Assembly (NCBI GenBank): GCA_018396395.1
Contig: JAGTQN010000096.1
Span: 1-6,222, forward strand
Source: Candidatus Bathyarchaeota archaeon
GTDB lineage: Archaea > Thermoproteota > CALKCG01 > B24 > JAGTQN01
Length of the DNA stretch: 6,222 nt
Direction: 5' to 3'
This document shows positions 1 through 6,222 of this stretch, piece after piece. The notes beneath the pieces are model-generated. The model had not been told where the DNA came from, did not search any database, and saw only the letters and a program-made list of their open reading frames with translations. How positions within the stretch are numbered: the stretch's first letter is position 1; each line of letters begins with the position of its first letter. Position numbers and translations under genes: made by a program.

Positions 1-1429
1 AGTTGCGGAAGAAATCGTCCCGAGCAGCCTTTAGATCAAGGTTTATGTCCCATAGGAGACGGATATAGAGCCATCGTGAAAGGGGATCTGGAAAATATGT
101 ATTGCTTGGAGGGTTGCAATCGAAGAAGCCATCGAAGCCCTTCTGATGGTAATACTTAAGATCTTCTTGCATCGTTTCATGCCTAGGGATTAGGAAAGTC
201 CTGCCTGCGGCCAAGTTTCCCAATAGGACGAGGTCGAAGTAGTATTCGAAGACCGTCCTCGATCCCTTGTATCCCTGAGCCTTCAAATAACTGAGCCAGC
301 CCTCTAGGTTCTGGCGATACCTGATATTGATGGGATGATCGTTTGTGAAGGGTCCATGTTGCCCGCCTCCCCTTGGACGGGGAGCGTATAGAAAGTCCAT
401 ATTTCGGCCTTCATCATAGAGGTTTACATAAACAGGTGGGACCTCAGTACCATGGTAGGCGATCCAGCCGAAGGTGCCCTTCCAGCCATGTTCGTTCAGT
501 TTACGCCTTATCGCGTTATGAACATGAAGATACCAGTCTGTAGGATACATGTATCCACTTGTGGAATATTGGGACCTGCAACGAGGGCAACGGCATAGAA
601 CCAGATCCCTCGTATCCGCTGGCCATAGGCTTACATAATCGGCATTCCGGCATTCTGAGAGGATCCAGTTCACGGCGTTTTCAGTAAACCATTCAAAGGC
701 TTCTCGGTTTGAGAAGCAAAGGGATTGTCCCCCATCCCATGGGCGATGGCTTGCTGGATTATAGCGTCTAACTCCATATTCATCGACTGGAAGCCAGTCC
801 TCACGTCCTCCATAATCCATCTTCTCTGGATGGCGGCCATCGGCAAAGTACTGCATGGAAATCAAGCTCGGCCAAATGTGCCCCCATCTGTATTGCTTGG
901 CTCCTAGCTTTCGGGCTAATTCCTCATGCTCTGGGGTAGGACGTATTCCTATGACTATGAAATTGAAGCCCCACCGTATTTGCTCTTCAGGGCTTCCTCC
1001 AGATGGTATGCGGTTGGCAAAGGCTGGCTCCCGAAGAATTTTGAGATTGGATGGTAACTTCAGGGTCTTACACCTCGGAAGGATGATGCCAAGGGGCTCA
1101 GGTCCATAGAATCGGCAACCCAGCTCCTCCAGCAATCCATAAGCTCCATAGATACATCCCCTTGGTTCGGAGGCTTCTATGATCACCCGATCGCCTTCCG
1201 CCTGAAGGGCATAACCATCATGCCTTGCAACACCCTCTCTTAAGCGAAGGACAATTCGAATCCTTTCTTCTGCCCGATCCTCGGAAAGGATTGCTAACCT
1301 TGCCCCGCTCATCTGTTCTATGTAAAGCTGCAACTGGCTTGCCGCATAAGCTAAGGGCCCCTCTTTTGGTGCTATTATGATCGCCCTTGCCTCACCATCC
1401 AAAACTATCGTTATTTCATCCTTCACCAT
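1..1429 (-). CDS. DUF4838 / alpha-glucuronidase N-domain-like protein, 3' end beyond the window
   Basis: The frame is open without a stop from an ATG at 1429 to the left edge, giving 476 codons with the C-terminus missing. Residues about 1-110 resemble the non-catalytic N-terminal domain of alpha-glucuronidases and DUF4838 proteins. The clearest part is an RGCIYGAYGLLEELGCRFYGP-like block at 90-110, which matches the family pattern of an YGxY-LE-GCRxxxP segment. The middle contains the Cys cluster CRCPRC at 279-284, next to VSLWPAD, as in the DUF4838 domain, followed by a Trp- and Tyr-rich barrel-like region. The family is thought to act on carbohydrates, but its reaction is mostly uncharacterised, so I assign no substrate. 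No signal peptide is visible, so a cytoplasmic location is likely. The start is supported by a GAGG Shine-Dalgarno sequence six bases upstream. Family assignment is good; function is inference. Confidence 0.8.
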   Translation of the reverse strand, partial: MVKDEITIVLDGEARAIIIAPKEGPLAYAASQLQLYIEQMSGARLAILSEDRAEERIRIVLRLREGVARHDGYALQAEGDRVIIEASEPRGCIYGAYGLLEELGCRFYGPEPLGIILPRCKTLKLPSNLKILREPAFANRIPSGGSPEEQIRWGFNFIVIGIRPTPEHEELARKLGAKQYRWGHIWPSLISMQYFADGRHPEKMDYGGREDWLPVDEYGVRRYNPASHRPWDGGQSLCFSNREAFEWFTENAVNWILSECRNADYVSLWPADTRDLVLCRCPRCRSQYSTSGYMYPTDWYLHVHNAIRRKLNEHGWKGTFGWIAYHGTEVPPVYVNLYDEGRNMDFLYAPRPRGGGQHGPFTNDHPINIRYRQNLEGWLSYLKAQGYKGSRTVFEYYFDLVLLGNLAAGRTFLIPRHETMQEDLKYYHQKGFDGFFDCNPPSNTYFPDPLSRWLYIRLLWDINLDLKAARDDFFRN

Positions 1430-1433
1430 CGAA

Positions 1434-1440
1434 CGCCTCT
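1434..1440 (-). promoter_or_regulatory. Shine-Dalgarno sequence for the DUF4838 gene
   Basis: On the minus strand this reads AGAGGCG, with GAGG ending six bases before the ATG at 1429. It supports that ATG as the start and implies a leadered mRNA, unlike the ATPase and creatininase genes here. Confidence 0.5.
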
Positions 1441-1465
1441 TGTTTATAAAATTACATTACCTGTT

Positions 1466-1492
1466 AAGTTAAATATCCAATCGTTTTTAAAC
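1466..1492 (-). promoter_or_regulatory. candidate TATA-type promoter for the DUF4838 gene
   Basis: Two A/T boxes lie here on the minus strand, GTTTAAAAAC (1492-1483) and GATATTTAAC (1477-1468). Archaeal boxes sit about 25 bases before the transcription start, so the nearer one would start RNA near 1446 and keep the Shine-Dalgarno sequence at 1440-1434 in the leader. A third box, ATTTTATAAA (1452-1443), is too close to the ATG to give a transcript that includes it. The choice among the boxes is inference. Confidence 0.35.
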
Positions 1493-1561
1493 TGTTTCAT
1501 CCCTCTTCATACATTTCAATAACAATAATCTGGAATCCAATTCAATTCAAATTCTTTCACA

Positions 1562-1693
1562 ATGAGCCCTACGAAGCCTAGGATTGGCGTGACGACCTCG
1601 AGCCTTTCCGGGGAAAGGGTGGCAAGGTTTGGCCGCCAAAATATCCATGGGGTACCGTGTCTCTGTCGATTACGAATTCCCCATTTCCTTTAG
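1562..1693 (+). other. short plus-strand reading frame, possible gene relic
   Basis: An ATG at 1562 opens 43 codons ending at TAG 1691-1693. It begins MSPTKPRIGVTTSSLSGE. The lysine-proline-RIGVTTS opening is reminiscent of the first beta strand of class I glutamine-amidotransferase-like (peptidase C26) proteins, but the following residues do not continue that family in any frame I can follow. The codons used (AAG, AGG, GAA) look like those of the neighbouring genes. No clear promoter or Shine-Dalgarno sequence precedes it. The same bases read on the minus strand also give an open 57-codon stretch without a start (containing LATLSPERLEVVTPILG), so the coding strand is ambiguous. It could be a truncated gene start, a decayed tail of something else, or chance. 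Confidence 0.2.
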
Positions 1694-1698
1694 ATGCC

Positions 1699-2586
1699 TT
1701 ACCTAACCATCCTATGCCCCTCGACAAACTCCCTACATCGCCTCGTAAGGAAGTACCAGAGGTTTACACCCAGAAGCTCTGGCCCCCATCCATCGATCTC
1801 GTACACATACTTGGCCTCCTTTACCTTATCGGCTATGAAATCCTCGAGCCATGCCCTTATCCCTTCGACGGCAAGCTCAACCAACCTTTCGCCCTTCTCA
1901 GCCGTCGAGAAAGGGGTTCCGGGATCCCTATAATCCTTCATTCTATCCTTACGAACGAGTTCGGGAAACAGGGCAAGGGCGATGGAGGTTTCGAATTCCC
2001 CTCCATGGGCCGGTGTAGGATAGCCAGGGTATCCATGCTCCCCAGGAACAAAAGGCGCCTTTAATGGACTTTTCAAGAACCTTGATACCTTGCTCGGGCG
2101 GTATGAAGTCCCAGTAGCACGCCGGAACAACCCTTATTCCGAGCTCTCCAGAGGCCCTCACAGCAGCTCCAAGGACGGCTGGCCTGTTGCTTCCATGGCC
2201 GTTCAGTACGACGATACGATCGATACCCCGAACTTGGAGGCTTTGGCATACGCTCACCATCAAGTCGATGAAAACATGGGGCTCGACAGTGGCGCTTCCT
2301 GGATGGCGCATCTGATCCCTCACGACCCCATAGAATACAGGGGCCGCTACGAGAACCCTCGGATACATCCTCTCAGAAACCCTCAGGGCAATGTACAGGG
2401 ATGTCAGCTGATCCAGGGCCAGGGGAGGTGAGGGCCATGCTACTCGATACTTCCTACAGGAACGATGGCCACCTTAATCTCTGGAAGGAAATTTCCCAGC
2501 TCTTCACAAGTCAGCTCCGGCCCAAAAAGGCGTTTAAGAGGCTTCGAAGGAAATCCCAACAACTGAACCATACCCCTTAAAGGCAT
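1699..2586 (-). pseudogene. creatininase-family amidohydrolase, disrupted by one stop and two frameshifts
   Basis: Read with corrections, this encodes about 295 residues of the creatininase / formamide-hydrolase metalloenzyme family, whose members hydrolyse cyclic or linear amides with divalent metals. Motifs in order (corrected numbering) are VAIVPVGSIE ending at Glu48, HGPHLP at 50-55, Asp59 in LALD, PVFYGV at 84-89, HPGS near 95, NGHGSN at 129-134 and HGGEFETS at 194-201. The family's metal-binding Glu, His and Asp positions are all retained. Three lesions are seen. Codon 49, the conserved Gln of GSxEQHGPH, is TAG (2442-2440). One base is missing at the G-run 2422-2425 (a C-run in the sense strand). 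One base is extra in the A-run 2050-2053. The slips are of opposite sign, so the two ends share a frame and only the middle (about 2421-2054) is shifted. The ATG at 2586 is chosen because a TATA-like box lies about 27 bases upstream; an in-frame ATG at 2571 is the alternative. The substrate is unknown. Confidence 0.85.
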
Positions 2587-2607
2587 CAAGAAAGAAACTT
2601 TTCTGTT

Positions 2608-2619
2608 GTATAATAAAAT
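2608..2619 (-). promoter_or_regulatory. TATA-like box of the creatininase gene
   Basis: The minus strand reads ATTTTATTATAC here, centred about 27 bases before the ATG at 2586. This is the spacing expected for an archaeal TATA box driving a leaderless transcript that begins at or next to that ATG. No Shine-Dalgarno sequence precedes 2586, which fits. The promoter looks intact although the gene is broken. Confidence 0.5.
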
Positions 2620-2739
2620 CCATTTCTGAAACCCTTATGCCTTAGCAGAACTAAATTCTACCCTTGAAAAATGCTCGAGCTTATCCCGGATAGGATGGTG
2701 CTTCCTAAAATTGGCTAGAAGACTTCAAAGGAATGAGGC

Positions 2740-2808
2740 TTAGGTCCATAGCCCCTTAATCTTTCTTTTCCTCGTCTCGTATTTTCCTTTCCTAAGCCCC
2801 TCGGCCAT
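2740..2808 (-). other. very short basic reading frame with an A/T box upstream
   Basis: ATG 2808 opens 22 codons to TAA 2742-2740, giving a peptide rich in Lys and Arg (MAEGLRKGKYETRKRKIKGL and two more residues). The frame stays open upstream to about 2865 without another good start. The A/T-rich block at 2845-2870 sits at a distance that could place transcription a few bases before the ATG. The sense strand is purine-rich, as in real genes here. The frame is short enough to be chance or a gene remnant. I do not recognise the peptide. Confidence 0.15.
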
Positions 2809-2890
2809 CGAAAAACTGGCTTTGACCTTGGCTAAAGCCTGGTGAATATTTTTATTAAATTAAATTTATCAAAACGAGGGCCCTTCTAGC

Positions 2891-2907
2891 TTAGGAGGGC
2901 TTCCTAA
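2891..2907. repeat. perfect 6-bp inverted repeat (hairpin)
   Basis: TTAGGA pairs with TCCTAA around a five-base GGGCT loop. There is no T-tract directly after it on either strand, so a classical terminator is not supported. It is followed 20 bases later by a second weak hairpin, GGGCT/AGCCC at 2927-2943 with a seven-base loop. Confidence 0.35.
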
Positions 2908-2951
2908 TAGATAGAGTCTTGTGCTAGGGCTTGGCTTGAGCCCCTTGCCAT

Positions 2952-2990
2952 GCCTAGCCTAGCGGCCTAGCGGAGGGAGAGGAGGAGGCC
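2952..2990. repeat. GC-rich patch with tandem 8-mer GCCTAGCG
   Basis: GCCTAGCG occurs twice in tandem at 2957-2964 and 2965-2972, with a partial copy (GCCTA) just before. It runs into a purine tract, and GGCCT (2964-2968) can pair with AGGCC (2986-2990). It stands out as GC-rich in an otherwise A/T-leaning non-coding stretch. No function is evident. Confidence 0.3.
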
Positions 2991-3012
2991 CTAATTTGAA
3001 TTCTTCAAAGGC

Positions 3013-3073
3013 AAAAAGACGAGGAAATAAGTTCATTCAGCTAGTTTGGCATCGAGTCGATATGTCTAAAAAA
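3013..3073 (-). terminator. possible T-tract terminators downstream of the transporter unit
   Basis: On the minus strand a run of six T (3073-3068) and a run of five T (3017-3013) follow the permease stop by about 130 and 185 bases. Archaeal RNA polymerase ends transcription at T-rich tracts without needing a hairpin, so these are plausible ends for the ABC transcript. No other signal supports them. Confidence 0.25.
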
Positions 3074-3201
3074 TATGATAAATGATCAAGTCAATGCGAT
3101 CGCGAGAATATCAACATCAACACATCACATCTTAGACTAAGCGATAACTGAGGATTTTCGCATAACAGTCCTGTAACCGAGGTTTCCTAGATCCTTCATA
3201 A

Positions 3202-4755
3202 TCATAACTCGATCTCAAGGGCTTTCTCGCCAATCTTCCTTGAGATGTAGCGAAAGATGAAGACTGAATAGAGAATCATGGGAACGGATAGAAGAAGCTC
3301 TATTTCTAACCCTAGTCTAAGGAATAGGTTAACCGTAAAAAGGATGTAAGGAGGCATCATAAGAAGGCCTGACAAGAGCATGGCGGCATAGATGATCATG
3401 AGGGAAGGCGTAGCCCTTCGTTTCGTTCCGAGGAACTTTATCGTCATGTAAAGATTTATAGGACAACCTATCATCGCATTCGAAGCCACTAAAGCCAAGG
3501 GAAGTATCAGATCCATTTTACCAAGGAAGAATAGAATCCCTACGACAAAAGTCGGAACGGCGATCGTAACTAACGTCACATCGTAAAGGAGGGATTTAAG
3601 GACGTATTCGAGACCCATACTCGTAGTCATGGGCATCCAAAGGTTATTCAATTCCCCGATCCTCCAATTGCTGATGAGCATGGAAGGGGTGATGAAGGTA
3701 TAGAGCAAAAGCATGAAGGAAGGCACTTCCATAGGCATATCGCCTGAGCTTCCCATTCCCAAGGAGAAGATGAAGAGGACGATAACATAGAATAAAAAGA
3801 CTGCGAAGAGGCTTCCATCCCTAACCATGCGAATGAGTTCTTTCTTCATGAGAAACCTTAGAAGGTTGCGGGATCGAAGGTTCAGAGTAAACCCAAAACC
3901 TATCCTTGAGAAGAAGGCGATGTTTTTTCCCATCTTTATCTCCTGAACCCTCATGGAAGTATCGAAGGGGGAAACAAAGGGAACTATTCTGGCAAGCTGG
4001 AAGATGTTCTTTTGGGAAGTGAAGAGGAAAAGGGCTAGGGAGGCGAAGAAATAGGAAAGGAGGAGAATAAGGGAATAGGTTTGGGGAACCCTATCATAGA
4101 TGAAATCGATGATAACTAATGCCATGGCCGTCGAAGGATAAGGGAGTTCCCCGTAGCTTAAGGTCAGGGGAAGGCGATGGAGGCCTCCTAAGGCCGGAAA
4201 GAGAAGGGCCGCCATCAGAAGAATCGTAAGGATCCTTGGTCCAGGACCCTTGTAAGCCGATAAAAAGATCGAAAGGGACGCTTTCAGGAACTGGATGAAA
4301 AGGGCGAAAAGAAGAAGGCAAAAAATCATGGAAAGGATCGTAAGAAGCGATAGGCTTAAGGAAACCGCTATGATGCCAAGCATAAGGAAGAGGGGGAAGA
4401 GAAAGGGCGAAAGGATGGTAAGGTCTGATAGGAGACTCGCGATTAAGAAAAGCCTTGGGGTTATGGGCGATGTGAAGATGAAGCTTTGTTCATACTCGAA
4501 GGATACATAGCCCCTGAAAGTGGAGAGGATGATGAGGGCTAATAGGGTGCTTATTATGGTTGAGAGGGGGCCCACATAAACCATAAGGTCCATGCCTTCC
4601 TTGATGGAGGCTGCCAAAAGGGTCGACATTCCTATGGTTCCTGGGATGAAGCCTATGGCGTATAGAAACAGAAGGAGGAGGCTTAGCTTTGAAGCCCTGA
4701 AGGCTCCCAGGAAGATCTTCATCTTTATCCTATAAAGGTCTAGGAGGAGACCCAT
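3202..4755 (-). CDS. ABC-2-type transporter permease subunit
   Basis: This 517-residue, strongly hydrophobic protein has roughly 12 membrane segments, at about 24-44, 60-80, 103-131, 136-158, 174-190, 205-220, 226-247, 316-335, 345-362, 387-411, 415-440, 450-472 and 485-503, some of which may merge. Between the two hydrophobic halves lies a charged cytoplasmic stretch (about 265-315) with KKELIRMVRDGSLF at 304-317. It resembles the KxLxxxxRD element that precedes a membrane helix in many ABC-2 permeases and probably contacts the ATPase. There is no substrate-binding protein and no fused nucleotide-binding domain. It starts four bases after the ATPase stop and has an AGGAGG-type sequence within the end of the ATPase gene, so the two are translated together. 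It most likely acts as a plasma-membrane exporter or efflux permease with that ATPase. The substrate cannot be inferred. Confidence 0.8.
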   Translation of the reverse strand: MGLLLDLYRIKMKIFLGAFRASKLSLLLLFLYAIGFIPGTIGMSTLLAASIKEGMDLMVYVGPLSTIISTLLALIILSTFRGYVSFEYEQSFIFTSPITPRLFLIASLLSDLTILSPFLFPLFLMLGIIAVSLSLSLLTILSMIFCLLLFALFIQFLKASLSIFLSAYKGPGPRILTILLMAALLFPALGGLHRLPLTLSYGELPYPSTAMALVIIDFIYDRVPQTYSLILLLSYFFASLALFLFTSQKNIFQLARIVPFVSPFDTSMRVQEIKMGKNIAFFSRIGFGFTLNLRSRNLLRFLMKKELIRMVRDGSLFAVFLFYVIVLFIFSLGMGSSGDMPMEVPSFMLLLYTFITPSMLISNWRIGELNNLWMPMTTSMGLEYVLKSLLYDVTLVTIAVPTFVVGILFFLGKMDLILPLALVASNAMIGCPINLYMTIKFLGTKRRATPSLMIIYAAMLLSGLLMMPPYILFTVNLFLRLGLEIELLLSVPMILYSVFIFRYISRKIGEKALEIEL

Positions 4756-4759
4756 GGGA

Positions 4760-5575
4760 TCAAGTCCCCCTCCTTCCGAAGAGCCATGGGAATCTCGATC
4801 CCCTCTTGATGGAAGGCTCCTCCCCTTCGTAAGGCTTGGAGGCTTCTTCCGTCAGCTTGAGGAAGACCTCCTCCAAGGTAGCCCCTTCCCCCCTCTCCGA
4901 AAGCCTTCGAAGGCCCTCCATATCGCCGGAAGCGACATTCTTGCCCCTATGGATGACAGAAATCCTATCGCAGAGCCTCTCGGCCGTATCGAGCATATGG
5001 GTCGATACGAGGACCGCCCTTCCTTCCTTCACCCTCTCCACAAAGAGCTCCTTGATCCTATGTTGCCCCTCAGGATCAATTCCTATGAAGGGCTCATCGA
5101 GGATGAGGAGGTCTGGATCATGGATGAGGGCCGAAGCTATGGCAGTCTTCTGCCTCATGCCTCTAGATAGGGTTAGAATCAAGGATCTCCTCCTATCCTC
5201 TAGACTGAAGATCCTAAGATAATCTTCGAGGCACCCTCGGATCCTCTCCTTTTCGACGCCCCTTATCATTCCGGAGTATATGAGGAATTCCTCAACCGTC
5301 AAGTATTCTGGAAGCGAAATGGCTTCGGGGACATAGCCTATGAAGCGCTTGTACTCATAGGGCTCCTCTGTGATATCGTAGCCGTTAACCCTTACGAAGC
5401 CCTTATCCATCTTCAAAAGCCCTACGATGATCTTCAAAGCTGTTGTCTTTCCAGCGCCATTGGGACCTATGAGGCCGAAGATCTCCCCCCTTCGAACTTC
5501 TAGGCATAATCCTTGAAGGGCCTGGATCCCGTCGTAAGCCTTCCAGACATCGAAGAATTCCACTATAGCTTCCAT
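4760..5575 (-). CDS. ABC transporter ATP-binding protein (ABC-2 exporter type)
   Basis: This 271-residue nucleotide-binding subunit powers transport by the adjacent permease on the cytoplasmic face of the membrane. Seen directly are Walker A GPNGAGKT at 37-44, signature LSRGM at 136-140, Walker B LLILDEP at 156-162, D-loop GIDPEG at 165-170 and switch His193 in STH. The Q-loop position is Glu (YVPE, 81-84) rather than Gln, and the signature is LSRGM rather than LSGGQ. Both variants are common in the ABC-2 / drug and Na-export type (CcmA-like) ATPases, and the protein should be active. A charged tail of about 25 residues (247-271) follows the core domain. The ATG at 5575 is favoured because it opens directly with the family's first strand and has a TATA-like box about 25 bases upstream. 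An ATG at 5588 is in another frame. Confidence 0.92.
   Translation of the reverse strand: MEAIVEFFDVWKAYDGIQALQGLCLEVRRGEIFGLIGPNGAGKTTALKIIVGLLKMDKGFVRVNGYDITEEPYEYKRFIGYVPEAISLPEYLTVEEFLIYSGMIRGVEKERIRGCLEDYLRIFSLEDRRRSLILTLSRGMRQKTAIASALIHDPDLLILDEPFIGIDPEGQHRIKELFVERVKEGRAVLVSTHMLDTAERLCDRISVIHRGKNVASGDMEGLRRLSERGEGATLEEVFLKLTEEASKPYEGEEPSIKRGSRFPWLFGRRGT
4766..4775 (-). promoter_or_regulatory. Shine-Dalgarno sequence for the permease, inside the ATPase gene
   Basis: The minus strand reads AAGGAGGGGG and ends 10 bases before the permease ATG at 4755. It lies in the last codons of the ATPase gene, which points to translational coupling of the two subunits. It is an internal ribosome site in an operon whose first gene appears to lack one. 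Confidence 0.5.
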
Positions 5576-5595
5576 GCCAATTCGCCATAGGACGA

Positions 5596-5606
5596 TCTAA
5601 AAATGC
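5596..5606 (-). promoter_or_regulatory. TATA-like box and T-tract between URO-D-like gene and ATPase
   Basis: The minus strand reads GCATTTTTAGA here, centred about 25 bases before the ATPase ATG at 5575. No Shine-Dalgarno sequence lies between, which fits a leaderless transcript. The five T's also lie 13 bases past the stop of the upstream gene and could end its transcript. A single short element may thus close one unit and open the next. This is inference from spacing. Confidence 0.45.
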
Positions 5607-5615
5607 ATCGTGACA

Positions 5616-6222
5616 TTAGTACTTTATTCCTGCTCCTGAGGCTTCAAGGGCCTCGCATAGGGCTTCGATGTTTTCGAGGGGAGTTGGGGGATAGATGCCT
5701 ATGGTCAGCATGAGTCCCCCATCCTTGGAGTTCAATTCAGAAACAACCTTCGCTATATGCCGCCTTACCTCCCCTTGCCTTCCAAAGGGCAGGATCCTCT
5801 GCCTATCGATGTCTAGGTCTACGCATACCTTCCCCTTCAGAAGCCTTCCAATGGCCTCGATGCCATTCACAAGGTCTTGAATGTTGAGGATCGTCACAAA
5901 GGCTTTAACAAGGTCCTCCGCAACCTCGAGGACATGCCCATCGCTGTGGAGGTGGACATGGGCTCCGGCTTCCCTAACAGGTCTGAAGAGCTCCTCGTAG
6001 ACTGGTAGGATCCATTTGCGGAAGGTCTGGGGGCTTATGGTCAACCTGTCTTGGGCTCCAAGATCGTCACCAAAGAAGATCACATCAACTCCCAGCTTAA
6101 GCCATCTTTGGACAAGGGCTAGATTGTATCGAAGGATAATGTCTAGAAGCCTTCTAAGCTCTGGAGGCCCTAGGATAAGATCCTTCATAAGGTTCTCAAA
6201 GCCGCGAAGGTAGTAGAGCCTT
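5616..6222 (-). CDS. uroporphyrinogen decarboxylase-fold (URO-D / methyltransferase-like) protein, 5' end beyond the window
   Basis: The last 201 or so residues are visible and the frame is still open at the right edge, so the N-terminal half is missing. An internal Met at 6188 is not the start: the codons before it read RLYYLRGFENL, a typical URO-D-family block. Further family-like blocks are DVIFFGDDLGAQ, LTISPQTFRKWILPVYEE, HVHLHSDG and the C-terminal GIYPPTPLENIEALCEAL. The superfamily includes heme-pathway HemE and corrinoid-dependent methyltransferases such as MtaA and CmuA. This protein matches the uncharacterised environmental archaeal and bacterial branch rather than classical HemE, so I do not call it hemE. 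The Cys-rich zinc site of the methyltransferases is not evident in the visible part. It ends 40 bases before the ATPase gene. Its reaction and partner are unknown. Confidence 0.75.
   Translation of the reverse strand, partial: RLYYLRGFENLMKDLILGPPELRRLLDIILRYNLALVQRWLKLGVDVIFFGDDLGAQDRLTISPQTFRKWILPVYEELFRPVREAGAHVHLHSDGHVLEVAEDLVKAFVTILNIQDLVNGIEAIGRLLKGKVCVDLDIDRQRILPFGRQGEVRRHIAKVVSELNSKDGGLMLTIGIYPPTPLENIEALCEALEASGAGIKY

Larger units (their letters stand above)
2587..3201. other. 615-base stretch without a recognised gene
   Basis: This lies between the permease stop and the creatininase start. Six-frame reading finds no frame with recognisable protein similarity. It holds the creatininase promoter at its left end and an A/T-rich block at 2845-2874. 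There are short hairpins at 2891-2907 and 2927-2943, and a GC-rich patch with a small tandem repeat at 2952-2990. A- or T-runs at 3013-3017 and 3068-3073 could end transcription of the transporter unit. It may be a decayed gene region or an untranslated RNA region; nothing in it decides this. Confidence 0.6.

Noticed and set aside
725..1109. Plus-strand frames of 60 and 84 codons
   Set aside because: They lie opposite the continuous DUF4838 frame and have no recognisable domain or start signal.
1443..1452. ATTTTATAAA as the TATA box of the DUF4838 gene
   Set aside because: It is only about 20 bases from the ATG, so transcription would begin inside the gene and miss the Shine-Dalgarno sequence.
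1525..1560. AATTC-type short direct repeats
   Set aside because: The copies are only five bases, in A/T-rich spacer, without regular spacing; not a CRISPR or satellite.
1657..2431. Plus-strand frames of 79-135 codons across the creatininase region
   Set aside because: They are antisense to the creatininase-like protein, whose motifs are clear on the minus strand, and they show no family resemblance.
2050..2442. Programmed frameshifting in the creatininase gene
   Set aside because: The slips are in short runs with no slippery heptamer or clear downstream structure, and a stop codon in the metal motif lies beside one of them. Decay or sequencing error is simpler.
4754..5222. Plus-strand frames of 128-138 codons
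   Set aside because: They are shadows of the ABC ATPase, which has all nucleotide-binding motifs on the minus strand.

Overview
All recognisable genes in this window lie on the minus strand, so the biological order runs from right to left. It is: the C-terminal part of a uroporphyrinogen-decarboxylase-fold (URO-D-like) protein (6222-5616), an ABC transporter ATPase (5575-4760), an ABC-2-type membrane permease (4755-3202), a 615-base non-coding stretch, a broken creatininase-family gene (2586-1699), a short spacer with a possible plus-strand relic, and the first 476 codons of a DUF4838 / alpha-glucuronidase-N-like protein that runs off the left edge (1429-1). I see no tRNA, rRNA, CRISPR array or insertion sequence.

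The organism is most likely an archaeon, probably a TACK-type lineage such as Bathyarchaeia or another thermophilic Thermoproteota group. This is inference. Two genes have a TATA-like A/T box centred about 25-27 bases before the first ATG with no Shine-Dalgarno sequence, which suggests leaderless transcripts. Arginine is mostly AGG/AGA, sense strands are purine-rich, and the gene mix (URO-D-like, creatininase-like, DUF4838) is familiar from uncultured archaeal genomes. A thermophilic bacterium cannot be excluded from the sequence alone.

The ATPase and permease are separated by four bases and form a clear two-gene exporter unit. The URO-D-like gene ends 40 bases before the ATPase, but a T-tract and TATA-like box in that gap suggest the transporter has its own promoter. 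Substrates cannot be read from the sequence.

The most notable object is the creatininase gene. Its family motifs are nearly all present, but it carries an in-frame TAG exactly where the conserved Gln of the GSxEQHGPH metal-site motif should be. It also has two single-base slips of opposite sign, both in mononucleotide runs. Either this is a very recent pseudogene or the assembly has errors. I found no strong evidence of a new defence or mobile system here.
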